A stretch of 51,425 bases of DNA, from NCBI GenBank assembly GCA_032718475.1, contig JAUCBJ010000290.1, positions 1-51,425 on the forward strand, read 5' to 3'. Numbering within the stretch: the stretch's first letter is position 1; each line of letters opens with the position of its first letter. This document shows positions 35,283 through 45,057 of the stretch, in pieces. The notes beneath the pieces were generated by a model, which did no database searches, was not told where the DNA came from, and worked only from the letters and a program-made list of their open reading frames with translations. Both the position numbers and the translations under genes were made by a program. The stretch comes from Nemertoderma westbladi (Eukaryota; Xenacoelomorpha; Nemertodermatida; Nemertodermatidae).

Positions 35283-36487
35283 CAGAGTTAGAGAAAAGTT
35301 TAGTCGTCCAAGTTTTGGACTGAGGGGGGTGGGATTGAGGGCGAGACGCCCTTCCCACAAACTAAATAATAATAAAAAAAAAAAAAAAAAATAGTACATG
35401 GTAGGTACGCAGTTAGTAGGCAGAGAGTTAGTAAGAAGGTACGTAGTACCTAGTTAGTTAGTTAGTTAGGAGGTACGTAGTACCGCCAGTTAGAGAATTA
35501 GTTAGAGGGTACGTAAGTACCGTTAGTTAGTTAGTTAGTTAGGAGGTACGTAGTACCGCCAGCTAGAGAGTTAGTTAGAGGGTACGTAAGTACCGTTAGT
35601 TAGTCAGTTAGTTAGGAGATACGTAGTACCGCCAGTTAGAGAGTTAGTTAGAGGGTACGTAAGTACCGTTAGTTAGTCAGAGAGTTAGAGGGTACGTAGT
35701 ACCGCTAGTTAGTTAGAGTTAGAGGGTACGTAGTACCGATAGTTAGTTAGAGAGTTAGAGGGTACGTAGTACCGCTAGTTAGTTAGAGTTAGAGGGTACG
35801 TAGTACCGATAGTTAGTTAGAGAGTTAGAGGGTACGTAGTACCAATAGTTAGTTAGAGAGTTAGAGGGTATGTAGTACCGATAGTTAGTTAGAGAGTTAG
35901 AGGGTACGTAGTACCGATAGTCAGTTAGAGAGTTAAACGGTACGTAAGTACCGTTAGTTAGAAGAGTTAGAGTTAGAGGGTACATAGTACCGTTAGTTAG
36001 AAGAGAGAGAGTAAGAGGTAAAAGGGGATATAGATATAGGTATTAGTTAGCAGTTAGTAGAGAGATGGGGGCATATGAGTACAGCTGGATAAATCGTGTG
36101 GCCACACGACGCATACTGCTGTACTGCATGGACCCACAGAGTAGGCCAGAATGTGGATTAGAGAATAGAATAATCCATAGGCAGTAGTAAGTAGTAGGAC
36201 AGTAGAATCAAAGTAAATGGATAAATAAATAGAATAGGGCTGAAAGTTGTAAAATAGTGGCAACACAAGGGAAGTTATTCTAGAACATAATAAAAGTAAC
36301 GGACAGAAATTGTAAATTACGTTCATTTACTAGCTTCAAAATTAATTAGGAATAATTTAGGTTAAAGGGCGCAGTTAAGTAGGAAATAGGCCATTATCGA
36401 ACTGTACAGAACATCCTAGATACATCACTCATCTGTATTGCGCCTTGGTAAGGCACCACCTTGCAGGTGAGCGAGTGAACGTTCGGA
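35283..36487 (+). other. Inner element spacer between pol and third ORF
   Basis: Contains an A tract (35374-35390), the hairpin repeat array (35400-36000) and AT-rich sequence. Just before the third ORF there are two splice-like sites, TTG/GTAAGG (36447) and CCACCTTGCAG/GTGAGC (AG at 36465-36466), the latter 21 bp before the ATG. It could serve as a 3' splice site for a subgenomic mRNA, but that is inference. Confidence 0.6.
35400..36000. repeat. ~36-bp tandem array with palindromic core
   Basis: About 17 copies of a ~35-38-bp unit of TTAGTTAG/AGAGTTAGAGG spacer plus a core GGTACGTAGTACC or GGTACGTAAGTACC. The core is an inverted repeat (GGTAC/GTACC), so transcripts would carry a row of small hairpins. 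Confidence 0.95.
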
Positions 36488-39037
36488 ATGGCGAGTAAGT
36501 TGATCAGAAAGAGAAAGGCGGAGTCAGGAGGAAAGGAGATACTGGTGGATTTCACCGAGAGGCATCCAGAAGAGAAGACGAGAGGATACTACGAGAGGTT
36601 GGAAAGGGGTCACGCGGCACGAGCGCTGCAGGATCACTTCCGGGAGGCGCACGAACAGCGGCTGGTCGGGACCTACGGGACCCCGTCGCTGGACAATGCG
36701 ATCTTCCAACACTTCCACTACGTGGTGAAAGGGGACGAGGCGAAGTTCGGGATTCCGAAATACCCGAGGGAATCACCGAGGAAGGACTGGAAGAGATTCA
36801 TAGAGTCCGTCAACAGAGGAGGATATATGATCCTAGATGACGAGGGAACCGTGGAAGACGAGGCGGGTTCGAGACGAGGAACGGCAGGGTCGGCCAGGAC
36901 CATACTCCTACATTTGGCCGCGCCAAATGGGGACATCTTCTTATTCGACCTAGGGACGTATGGGAAGAAGGACGGGCCGAAATTAGACCGATTACCGAAA
37001 GCGGTACAAGTCTTAGTAAGAGAGAAGTCGACGACGAAAGTGGGATCGGCGATTCGCGAGGACGTGGAGAGGATCATCGGTCCGGACGCCACCAACCTCC
37101 TGGATATGCAGAAAGTCTTTATGGCTATGACGGCACCGGATGGATTGGGGGTAGTCGAAAACACAGGCCAATGCGGGGCGGTGGCGATGGGCCAATTATT
37201 GGGGCTCGTATGCCACAAACCGATGGACTGGGGGAAGTTTAGGGAAGAATACGGAGCAGAACTAGCGAACTCGCTAAAGTGGGGAGCGAGACCGGGAAAG
37301 CAGGAGGTATATCAGTTCCGCAGGGGAGCGATAAAGGTATATCAGAAGCGATATATCCTGCAGGAGGACTGGATGATGATAAGTTTGCTTAACTTATTCA
37401 TTACCGTGATTATCGAGAGGGAACCAGGGGCATTTCTGTTATCGGGATCACCCCTAAGCTACAGGAGAGCCTTTAAAGTGGCCTTTGACGGTCTGGTAGA
37501 CCACCCGGGGCTGAAGGGCGAGTCGGTGTACTACAACACCCGACATCTGGTAGACGGGGAGACAGATACACCGTATCAGAGATGGGAGCAGCTAGAGACG
37601 GATAGACGAGAAGCAAAGCGACTGGAAGAAGTCGCTAGACGGGAGAGGATAGAAGCAGAGGAGAGGGAAGAGGAGGCCAGGACACAGAGTTACGGCTTCG
37701 AGGAACAGGCGGGCCTAGACGAACTTCATTGGACTTCGTCAGGGAGTTCGGGGAAGTCTCTAGGGCGGGAATTGGGATGGACGGTGGGATCGCCGAAACA
37801 GTCGACATCGGGGTTGCAAACGATGCCCATACCAGCGGGCGCCGAGGGCGACCAACCGCCAAGGAAGTTAAGGGAGCTAGAGGGATGGAGAGCTACGGGC
37901 GAGAGCCAAGGCGGGAAGGGACATAGTGGATCCATTGGGATACCGGGATTGGAGACACTACCAGAAGAGGAGGACGACGACGACGAGTTCGGAGAGATGC
38001 CGTCCATCGAGAGGATAGGCCACTCGGACACGGACTGGGTTGGCGGAAGGGTGGTGACGGCCAGTGGGGCGAGGGCCTTCTGGAACAGATCCGGCAAGCG
38101 GACCTGGGTGCACGAGGAGCCGGCGATGGATTTCGCGGGGAGCACCATCAGGTTGGGCGAACAACCGGGGACGGCACCACGGGTAGTATTCGGGGAGACG
38201 ATGCCCGAGAGGGGCGGAGAGATCGACGTAGATAGAGAGACCAACGTAGAGAAGTTCGCCTACCAGCGACTCCACAGACCGCGGAGATCGCTTGGGACGA
38301 AAGACGAGGTGGGACGGGAGACATTGGTACTCGGCTGCGACTACTGTGGGAGACAGACCCATTGGGAAAGCAGCTGCCTATACCGGTTCCAAAAGGGAAC
38401 CTTTTGTCTCTACTGCAGAGAACCAAGTCACAGGATGGGGGCGTGTCCACGGTTGCATAACCGATGTCCAAAGTGCCACTTTCGGGGACACTACGGACGC
38501 GAGTGCGACTGGATGAACGACGAGGAGAAGTTCACAAGATTCGAGGAGTGGGCCGACGTCGGGGCCATGACGCGCCAGCGCATGAAGGCCCAGGAGTTCA
38601 AGTGGGGTTTCTTCCTTATCAATCAGGAGACTCACATGGAAATCATAAAGCGGAGGCTACCGTTTACCTACCAAGAGGTAGCAACGGCGGCGTCGTACGC
38701 TGGAGTGATGAACACGCAAAGGTATCTGGACAGGTGGATGCCAGAGAACCGAAGGGAGTTTAGGGATTTCTTGGCGGAGCACGTACCAAAGGCAATGAAA
38801 ATGATCCTATGGGACGCCACCAGAGGGAGACAACCGGGTCACTCTGAGGGGCCACCGGCGAAGCGATATCGGGCACTAATAACACCAGCGCCCAAGGAGC
38901 CAACGACCGGGATCAGCAAGGAAGTGGCGGCGAAGGTCCGAAAGCAGAAAGCGGATGATGCCAGAGGAACGGTGATAACCAAGAAACGACCCAGGGAAGA
39001 GGACGCCAGGGGGAACTACCCCCGGAGGAACAGATAG
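36488..39037 (+). CDS. Third ORF of inner element: DEDD exonuclease-like + three CCHC zinc knuckles
   Basis: 849 codons, fully open, in the place where some LTR elements keep env. The basic start (KLIRKRK) could be a nuclear signal. Residues ~110-310 follow the RNase D/WRN 3'-5' exonuclease pattern: Exo I D117-x-E119 (ILDDEGT), then RTILLHLAAPNGDIFLFDL, Exo II KVGSAIREDVERI (K184, D192), NLLDMQ with D206, AMGQLLGL, and Exo III RYILQEDWMM (Y289, E293, D294; YX3E rather than the classic YX3D). A coiled coil covers ~366-398, then a disordered acidic part (EEEDDDDEF, ~495). Three CX2CX4HX4C knuckles follow: C617-C620-H625-C630, C640-C643-H648-C653, C660-C663-H668-C673. The C-terminus is helical with a basic tail. 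No signal peptide or membrane anchor, so not an envelope. The exonuclease call is from motifs only. Confidence 0.7.
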   Translation: MASKLIRKRKAESGGKEILVDFTERHPEEKTRGYYERLERGHAARALQDHFREAHEQRLVGTYGTPSLDNAIFQHFHYVVKGDEAKFGIPKYPRESPRKDWKRFIESVNRGGYMILDDEGTVEDEAGSRRGTAGSARTILLHLAAPNGDIFLFDLGTYGKKDGPKLDRLPKAVQVLVREKSTTKVGSAIREDVERIIGPDATNLLDMQKVFMAMTAPDGLGVVENTGQCGAVAMGQLLGLVCHKPMDWGKFREEYGAELANSLKWGARPGKQEVYQFRRGAIKVYQKRYILQEDWMMISLLNLFITVIIEREPGAFLLSGSPLSYRRAFKVAFDGLVDHPGLKGESVYYNTRHLVDGETDTPYQRWEQLETDRREAKRLEEVARRERIEAEEREEEARTQSYGFEEQAGLDELHWTSSGSSGKSLGRELGWTVGSPKQSTSGLQTMPIPAGAEGDQPPRKLRELEGWRATGESQGGKGHSGSIGIPGLETLPEEEDDDDEFGEMPSIERIGHSDTDWVGGRVVTASGARAFWNRSGKRTWVHEEPAMDFAGSTIRLGEQPGTAPRVVFGETMPERGGEIDVDRETNVEKFAYQRLHRPRRSLGTKDEVGRETLVLGCDYCGRQTHWESSCLYRFQKGTFCLYCREPSHRMGACPRLHNRCPKCHFRGHYGRECDWMNDEEKFTRFEEWADVGAMTRQRMKAQEFKWGFFLINQETHMEIIKRRLPFTYQEVATAASYAGVMNTQRYLDRWMPENRREFRDFLAEHVPKAMKMILWDATRGRQPGHSEGPPAKRYRALITPAPKEPTTGISKEVAAKVRKQKADDARGTVITKKRPREEDARGNYPRRNR

Positions 39038-39711
39038 GTTCCCAGAGTCGAGGGAGAGAGACTGGGACTTGGACGTGGTACGCCTGGAAGGCGCCGCGTG
39101 GGATGTACGAACTATTAAGCACAAATTTAATTAATGCAAAATAATCATATAAGTGCAATTTGTATGTACGTACGTAGTAATTAGTAATCTAGAAATATAT
39201 ACGTTCGGAGTAAGTACTATAGTCATACAACCTTTCTCAATTAGCTACTGGGACTGGGGGATAACTGACTATGGCACTATGGACGAGACACCAGACAATT
39301 TCACACTTCTTGAGTGCGACGGCATGAGAGGGGGGGGGGGGGAGATTCGTCAGAAGGGAAGAGACAGTCGAAGTGAGGTTGAGGGACGGAATAATAGTGC
39401 AGAGTGCGGAGAGAGTGCGGACGCAATTCTAGTGTGGGGGGGAGAATAAGAGGCTGAGTGAGGGACGAGGAGGTCCGAGTGTGAGAGAGTTAGGGTGAGA
39501 GTGAAGAAGAGATAGGGCGGAAGTGTTGGGAAAACAAAAGTTGCGTGAGAGGTGAGCGCGATCGGCCCGACATGAGACGCAAGGCACACAGGGTAGCGTT
39601 ATCATACCCATAGGGGGCGGCCTGGAAAGCCGACTCCGAGAGAAAAGAATTCCACCCCACACCCGATACTAGATCGGGATCCAGCGGGATTGTAGCGCAC
39701 TTTTTTGGTTG
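39038..39711 (+). other. Inner element 3' non-coding region
   Basis: No ORF of note. Purine-rich with GAGAG runs and a 13-G tract (39330-39342), leading to the hairpin and polypurine tract. Confidence 0.7.
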
Positions 39712-39740
39712 ATGCTATCTTCTTACCGGGAAGATAGCAT
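39712..39740 (+). promoter_or_regulatory. Perfect 11-bp stem-loop abutting the polypurine tract
   Basis: ATGCTATCTTC (39712-39722), loop TTACCGG, then GAAGATAGCAT (39730-39740). It directly touches the polypurine tract, so it may shape plus-strand priming or RNase H cutting. Function is inferred. Confidence 0.7.
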
Positions 39741-39749
39741 GGGGGGGAG
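39741..39749 (+). promoter_or_regulatory. Polypurine tract
   Basis: GGGGGGGAG immediately before the 3' LTR, the expected plus-strand primer site. Confidence 0.85.
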
Positions 39750-40287
39750 TGTTAGCTTATTCAATCCCGCTAACACCCCATAAAGTTATAAGCCGATAAG
39801 CAATATTGGGAGCCACGAGATTGGATAATTAACCAACTCGTGCCATCCCAATAAGAGTGGGAAGGAAGCACACAATAGAGGGTCAGGGGCCAAACCCCTA
39901 ACCCAGAGAGAATAGGTGGAGTGAACGGGAGCACTCCAAGGGGCGCCAACAAGGGTATCAACCAATCAGAGGGGGGAAAGGCATCGATTAGGTAGAGTAA
40001 CAAGGCCAACCGTGCAATATAGCCACTTGGCAGTAATAATACCAATTCAGTTATCTCAGTGCAATACCGGTGCTAGTTTAGGTTATTACATAGTTTTAGA
40101 TAGGGAAGGACCGGGACTTTAGTTACCGTATCCCGCCTTCCATATACGACAATACTATATCTATATCTATATCCACATATCATATTATATACGACAAACA
40201 ACATCAGAACTCATTCACTCTTTATACACGGCGGGGACGCGTGAACTAAAACCGGATAAACCGGGATCCCTCTTGGATCCCGTCACA
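39750..40287 (+). repeat. Inner element 3' LTR (538 bp)
   Basis: Same as the 5' LTR except two substitutions (AATAAGAG for AATAGGAG; GAACGGG for GAATGGG) and a 26-bp segment starting GCCAACCGTG that the 5' LTR lacks. Ends GTCACA, followed by the ACTGG duplication. Confidence 0.95.
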
Positions 40288-40292
40288 ACTGG
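40288..40292 (+). other. Target site duplication, right copy (ACTGG)
   Basis: Identical to 26031-26035; the outer reading frame resumes in phase at 40293. Confidence 0.93.
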
Positions 40293-40637
40293 GATGAAGG
40301 CCATTTTACCCAGCAACATAATATACCTAGATTCAACACTGATTATCCAGGGGTGCAGATCTTACTTGGCCAAAATGCGCACGAAGCGCTTGAGACATTA
40401 GAAAAACGGCCTGCTCGACCGCAACCATTGCAGACGTATGCGGGAAGAACGAGAGTAGGTTGGTACTTCACTGGACCTTCCCGTAGAACCCTAATGGAAA
40501 GACTCCCTAATGAAAGAATACATCAGGTGAGTGAATGGGAAGAAGAAATCAGTGAGGGAGAAACCACAACTGAGGAAGTTCCATACTCCATCTCATCAAT
40601 CAACATGGCGGACAATTTACTTATAACGATGAATTAA
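40293..40637 (+). pseudogene. Outer element protease C-terminal part
   Basis: Continues the DUF1758 protease on the far side of the insertion: VQILLGQNAHEAL matches the family's V-D-I-L-I-G-x-D segment and GWYFTGP its GWxxxGP. The frame stops at TAA 40635. After it come short repeats of GAAGTGATAGA/TCGATAGATCG and then the A17 region. All RT sequence is missing. Confidence 0.8.
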
Positions 40638-40689
40638 ACGAAGTGATAGATCGATAGATCGAAGTGATAGAACTAAACGGATTTGTCTA

Positions 40690-40953
40690 AGTATCCTAAG
40701 CACTTATTTCGATCCATTGGGATTCATTAGCCCAGTTATATTAGTTGCTCGGAGCTTAGTGCAACAAATGTGGCTCGAAAACCACTCGTGGGATGATCCA
40801 CTTAAGGGAGAACTGCTAAAGAAGTGGATGAAATGGGAAGATTCTCTACCATCCATCGAGAACTTTAAGATTTCCGTTCATATTTTGGTCACGTTCTCCC
40901 CACGTATTCCTATCAACTCCATGTGTTTGGAGACGCCAGCGATATGGGAATAG
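40690..40953 (+). pseudogene. Outer element A17 domain fragment
   Basis: FDPLGFISPVILVARSL and SWDDPLKGELLKKWMKWEDSL correspond to the start of the Peptidase A17 region that follows RT in BEL/Pao pol. The frame is lost at about 40885-40920, just before the RNase H part. It adjoins the RT deletion scar. Confidence 0.85.
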
Positions 40954-43277
40954 GTATAGTAGCCTACCTGAGAGTTGAAACTCCGGATGGAATTAAAGTT
41001 GCCTTGGTCGCCTCTAAGGCCCTAATAAACAACAAACTACGAGTTCCTAGAGCGGAGTTAAAGGCGGCTCTATACGCTACAGCCATCGGCCGGAATGTAA
41101 CAGAACAGATCGACTATCCACTGGAGAAAACTGTTTATTGGACTTATGCTTTACTCGTTCTGGAGTATATAACAAATGAAGTCTGTCAGTTCATCGTCTT
41201 CATTACCAACAGAGTAGCCATTATACTTAGTCGCTCTAATGTAGATCAATGAAGACATTGCCCTGGGACGATCAATCCAGCCGACATCGCCTCCAGAGGA
41301 GCAACTCCTCAAGAACTGATAGATACTCCAGACTGGTTAGGTGGACCCGACTTCTTAAGTAAAGAAGAGGATGAATGGCCTCCTCATCTTACCATGGCGG
41401 AGATTAGACAAGCCAAGGGAGCGGAGAAAGTCAAACCTAAAACCCGGATGAGTAAATCAAAGTTATTTAAACCCATGATAGATCTGTCTGTACTACACAT
41501 CTCCGGGGACGACGCTGTGGATCTAAACTCCACCACTACGAACAAATCTGTTATAGAAATCAGGGAAAGAGACTGGAAATCTGGAACACCAGATGTCTCG
41601 CAAGGACTCTCCCCTCTCCTACAGAGAGCAATAAATCATTATAGCTCCTGGAATCGGCTTTGCAAGGCCGTTGTGTATCTTAAGAGATGTTTCCATAATC
41701 ACTATTCCAGGACGAAGATCGCTAGTGATACCGCTCCAATAATATCCGAAAAGGTCCATGTTGTTAAAGACCTTCCCACTTATAAAGTGTCTGATAGGTT
41801 TCTGACTGAGAAGATCAGTTACCATGAACATGAGGATACCAATAAGCAGATACTGAGACTCCTGCAATGCTACGAAGATTCCGATAAGTATTTCCAGTTG
41901 TTGAGAAATCCACAGATGCGTTTAAGGGATCGTTTCTCTAGCACAATGATAGATGGGTTAATACGTGTCGGAGGGAGATTAACTAGTGCTCCATTGTCCT
42001 TTGACACTAAATTTCCCATACTCATTAGAAATCTTGAAATACAATTAAAGATGATTGTAGATGTTCACAGTAGGCTTTACCATGCTGGTAGAGAACGAGT
42101 TCTTAGCGAAATTCGAACTCGCTATTATTTCCATAAGCCCCATAGAGCTCTGAACCAAGTTCTTAGGAACTGTATACCCTGTAGGAAAGCATTTGGTAGG
42201 CCTTTAACACAGAGAGAGGCAGAATTACCTAGGGAACGAGTAAGCTTCTATGAACCACCCTTAATTAATACTGGTGTGGACTTATTTGGCCCTATTGAAG
42301 TATATCGTGCTAGGACTATAGTCAAGCGATGGTGTGTCATTTTTGTCTGTATGACTTGTAGAGCGATCCATCTAGGTATGGTGAATTATCTATCTACCAA
42401 CAGCTTCATACTGAGTTTACGCCGACAGATCGCTCGTTTTGGGACTAGCAATACTATGAGATCCGACAAAGGAACGAACTTCATTGGCGCCAATAATGAG
42501 ATCAAAGCTTACGTGAAAGATTGGAACCAAAGACAGGTGGATGATCAGCTAAGGGTAACGGCATCTAGCTGGACCTTCAACGCCGCCGACGCCCCTTGGT
42601 GGGGAGGAAGTTGGGAGAGATTAATACGGAGCATGAAGACCGCATTTCACTTTGTAGTGCCGTGCCGCGCGTATCTCACCGATGAACTTTTGCGGACATT
42701 AATGGAAGAAATCGCCGCCTATCTTAACGAGAGACTGCTTATGCCAGTCTCATCGAGTCCCGACTCCCTAGAAGCACTAACACCCGCGCATTTCCTACTA
42801 AAGAAACCTGTAGCCATGCTCCCGCAATCGGAAATCATGGACGGAGATGAATACTGCCGACAAACTTGGCAACTTATGCAGTTATTATCCCGTCGTTTCG
42901 CTGACCATTTCGAAAAACATTATCTTCCTATGCTACAACTTCGAACAAAGTGGTTTGCGCAGCAAGAAAACGTAAGCGCCAGAGACATGGTCCTTATCGT
43001 GGAATCAGATCTTCCACGTAAGCGGTGGCAGACAGGTCGTATCATCGAGACTCATATATCCGATGATGGTTTAGTGCGATCGGTAGAACTCGTCGTCATG
43101 CGACGTAACTTTAAGAAACCTGGAATTGTATTCGAAACACAACAACTTAATCGCCCAGTTGGTCGTTTATGTTTACTGGAAAGAGATCGAGAATTGTCCG
43201 GAAACTATGGAAGGCAAGATACTCTTCCCACGACCACCTCCCTAATCCAGCAAACATCTAGGGACTCCCCAACGTAA
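40923..43277 (+). pseudogene. Outer element RNase H and integrase (one in-frame TGA)
   Basis: One frame from FGDASDMG (RNase H) to the integrase end, broken only by TGA 41250-41252 where Trp is expected (VDQ-stop-RHCPG). After that NPADIASRG and LSKEEDEWPP lead into the integrase. Residues are counted from the Met at 41394: H2C2 finger H225, H230, C260, C263; catalytic triad D296 (GVDLFGP), D358 (SDKGTNF), E408 (SWERLIRS). A DUF5641-like tail follows (VLIVESDLPRKRWQTGRI) with the stop at 43275. The integrase itself has all catalytic residues; the element as a whole lacks RT. Confidence 0.92.
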
Positions 43278-45057
43278 CACCATTTGGAGTGGGTGTGTGA
43301 CAACATTATTTTATTTTATTTTTTATTTTTTTTATATTTATGTATGTATTATTACATAATTTTATTATTATAATCGTTTTCTTTAATTTTATTTAGTAGT
43401 ATAATATTTTAACGATTATTCAGTAAATTAGTGCAATATATATTCGTGTTTATTACTTAATTACTTAGCATAATATATTTCGTTTAACGGCGAGAAATAA
43501 TTCATTTTCTCTTTCCTTACTGTCCGTATCATACTATAAATATGTGACTACAGTAAGATGAAATGTCCGTACTTATTAAAGTACAAAATACCGCCCCTAC
43601 TATACTTAAGTATTATTGGTAAGTAGAGTATTAGGAATGCAAAGTTCAGATCCTCGTGTCTCGGCTAAACCAAGCTCTAGGTAGACCTTGGAAACGACTT
43701 GCCTCTTCTCACTGACATTGCTTCTTGCAATATTGCTCTCATACCGTATATTAAATAATACATATAGTAGAATGATGTCCATTTAACAGTAGCGTTGAAG
43801 TTCAAAATATTAACAAACATTATTAATATCATTAATGTTATCAAACAAATCTGTTAATAACCTTCAAATAAATCTGTTAAACCCTTTGACCATCTGAAAT
43901 TCTAGTCGATTAAGATATCGCGGCACCCACCGATATACTTGAAAGACAAAATTCTAGAATCAGTGGTTAACGTCCCCAGACATGTTCTGGAATAAATCGG
44001 TGCCATCTTAAATATTAAATATTTAATAAATATTTATAAAATCTGTTAAAACAAATGTTATAATAGAGTAAATGCTGACAAATTAACTCTAGAGAGTTTG
44101 TAAATCAAAATCTATTAAAATTTAGATCCTTTAAAATTCTAGTCGATTAAGATATCGTAGCACTTACTGATACTCTTAAAAGGACAAAATTTCTAGAATT
44201 AAGGATCCTAGTTCCCAGACATGTTCTGGAATAAAATTGTGTCTATTTTAATATCAAATAATAAAATTTACGGGAATAAATTTTAAATTCATATCCTCTC
44301 ATGAATTTGATAAATTGTCATTTTATACAATTTATAACATTCCCAAAATTCCATTAATTAATAGATCATGGGAGCGGAGATTCACCCTATTAAGTATATT
44401 AGTGTGCGAGAATCTCCAGTGTACAGTCAATAGCCGATAAAATTCACAAATTCATGTATAAGGGGAATATTGACAATTAAAGAATCACTATTAAATAGCA
44501 TCCCAGATCTGTATGCATGAGAATTACCCTAATTCTACCGCTAGCTTTCCATAATGTCACCATAGCAACAACCACGCTAGAATTAGAAGCGAGTTAAAAG
44601 AACAATAGAAAGCTTGCCCCATTGAATAGCATACGTAATAAATAGCACCCTGCTAGTATCCAGGGATACATAATAATAACGTGGCATTCTGGAAGGTACT
44701 TGACTAACGGACAAATGGCCCGAATGCGTACAATTTGTGACAGGAATGTGGAATTTGTGTATTTATAGGTGAATGTTACTACTAAAGTGTGTTTACAGTA
44801 GCGAGTCGCAGTTGTGAAAGTTACCCTGCCTCTGTAGCAAGAACCTCCAGTAAATCTAAGCCCTTGGGACGGACAGTGGAGTGACTCGCGCTGATTATTG
44901 TTGTCGTTGTGTAGCTACTACGTTGGCGAGAGGCACAGCTACGATAGTACATCAGTGCTGAGGATCTTGCGCTGTCCGGGGGCACTGAGGGGGAGGCAGC
45001 GACGACCGCTAGCCTAATTATAATTAATTATAATATCGATAAACTCATATAGCAGCT
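43278..45057 (+). other. Outer element spacer between pol and third ORF, AT-rich
   Basis: No gene. T-rich at 43300-43450. Holds two diverged direct copies of a ~125-bp block (43898-44022 and 44135-44260). Near 44758 a GTATTTATAGG TATA-like site lies ~300 bp before the next ORF. The equivalent spacer in the inner element is unrelated in sequence. Confidence 0.6.
43898..44260. repeat. Direct repeat, two ~125-bp copies 237 bp apart
   Basis: Both begin AAATTCTAGTCGATTAAGATATCG and both contain CCCAGACATGTTCTGGAATAAA in the same place, with scattered substitutions. CAGACATGTTCTG contains the near-palindrome CAGACATGTTCTG/CAGAACATGTCTG. Confidence 0.85.

Larger units (their letters stand above)
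26036..40287 (+). mobile_element. Inner BEL/Pao LTR retrotransposon, near full length (14.25 kb)
   Basis: Bounded by near-identical LTRs (TGTTAG...GTCACA) and a perfect ACTGG duplication. Order: 5' LTR, short leader, long low-complexity gag, DUF1759, CCHC, DUF1758 protease, RT with YVDD, A17, RNase H, H2C2 integrase, DUF5641-like tail, hairpin repeat array, third ORF (exonuclease-like plus zinc knuckles), 3' non-coding, polypurine tract, 3' LTR. LTRs differ by two substitutions and one 26-bp indel, so the insertion is recent. BEL/Pao identity rests on the A17 domain, the combination of DUF1759/DUF1758 and the integrase type. Confidence 0.95.

Noticed and set aside
36488-39037. Envelope protein
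   Set aside because: No signal peptide, cleavage site or membrane anchor; zinc knuckles and exonuclease motifs instead. The hydrophobic stretch near residues 295-310 fits a helix of the exonuclease domain.
36488-39037. Third ORF as a separate host gene caught between elements
   Set aside because: It lies inside LTRs with an intact TSD, and the outer element has a homologue in the same place.
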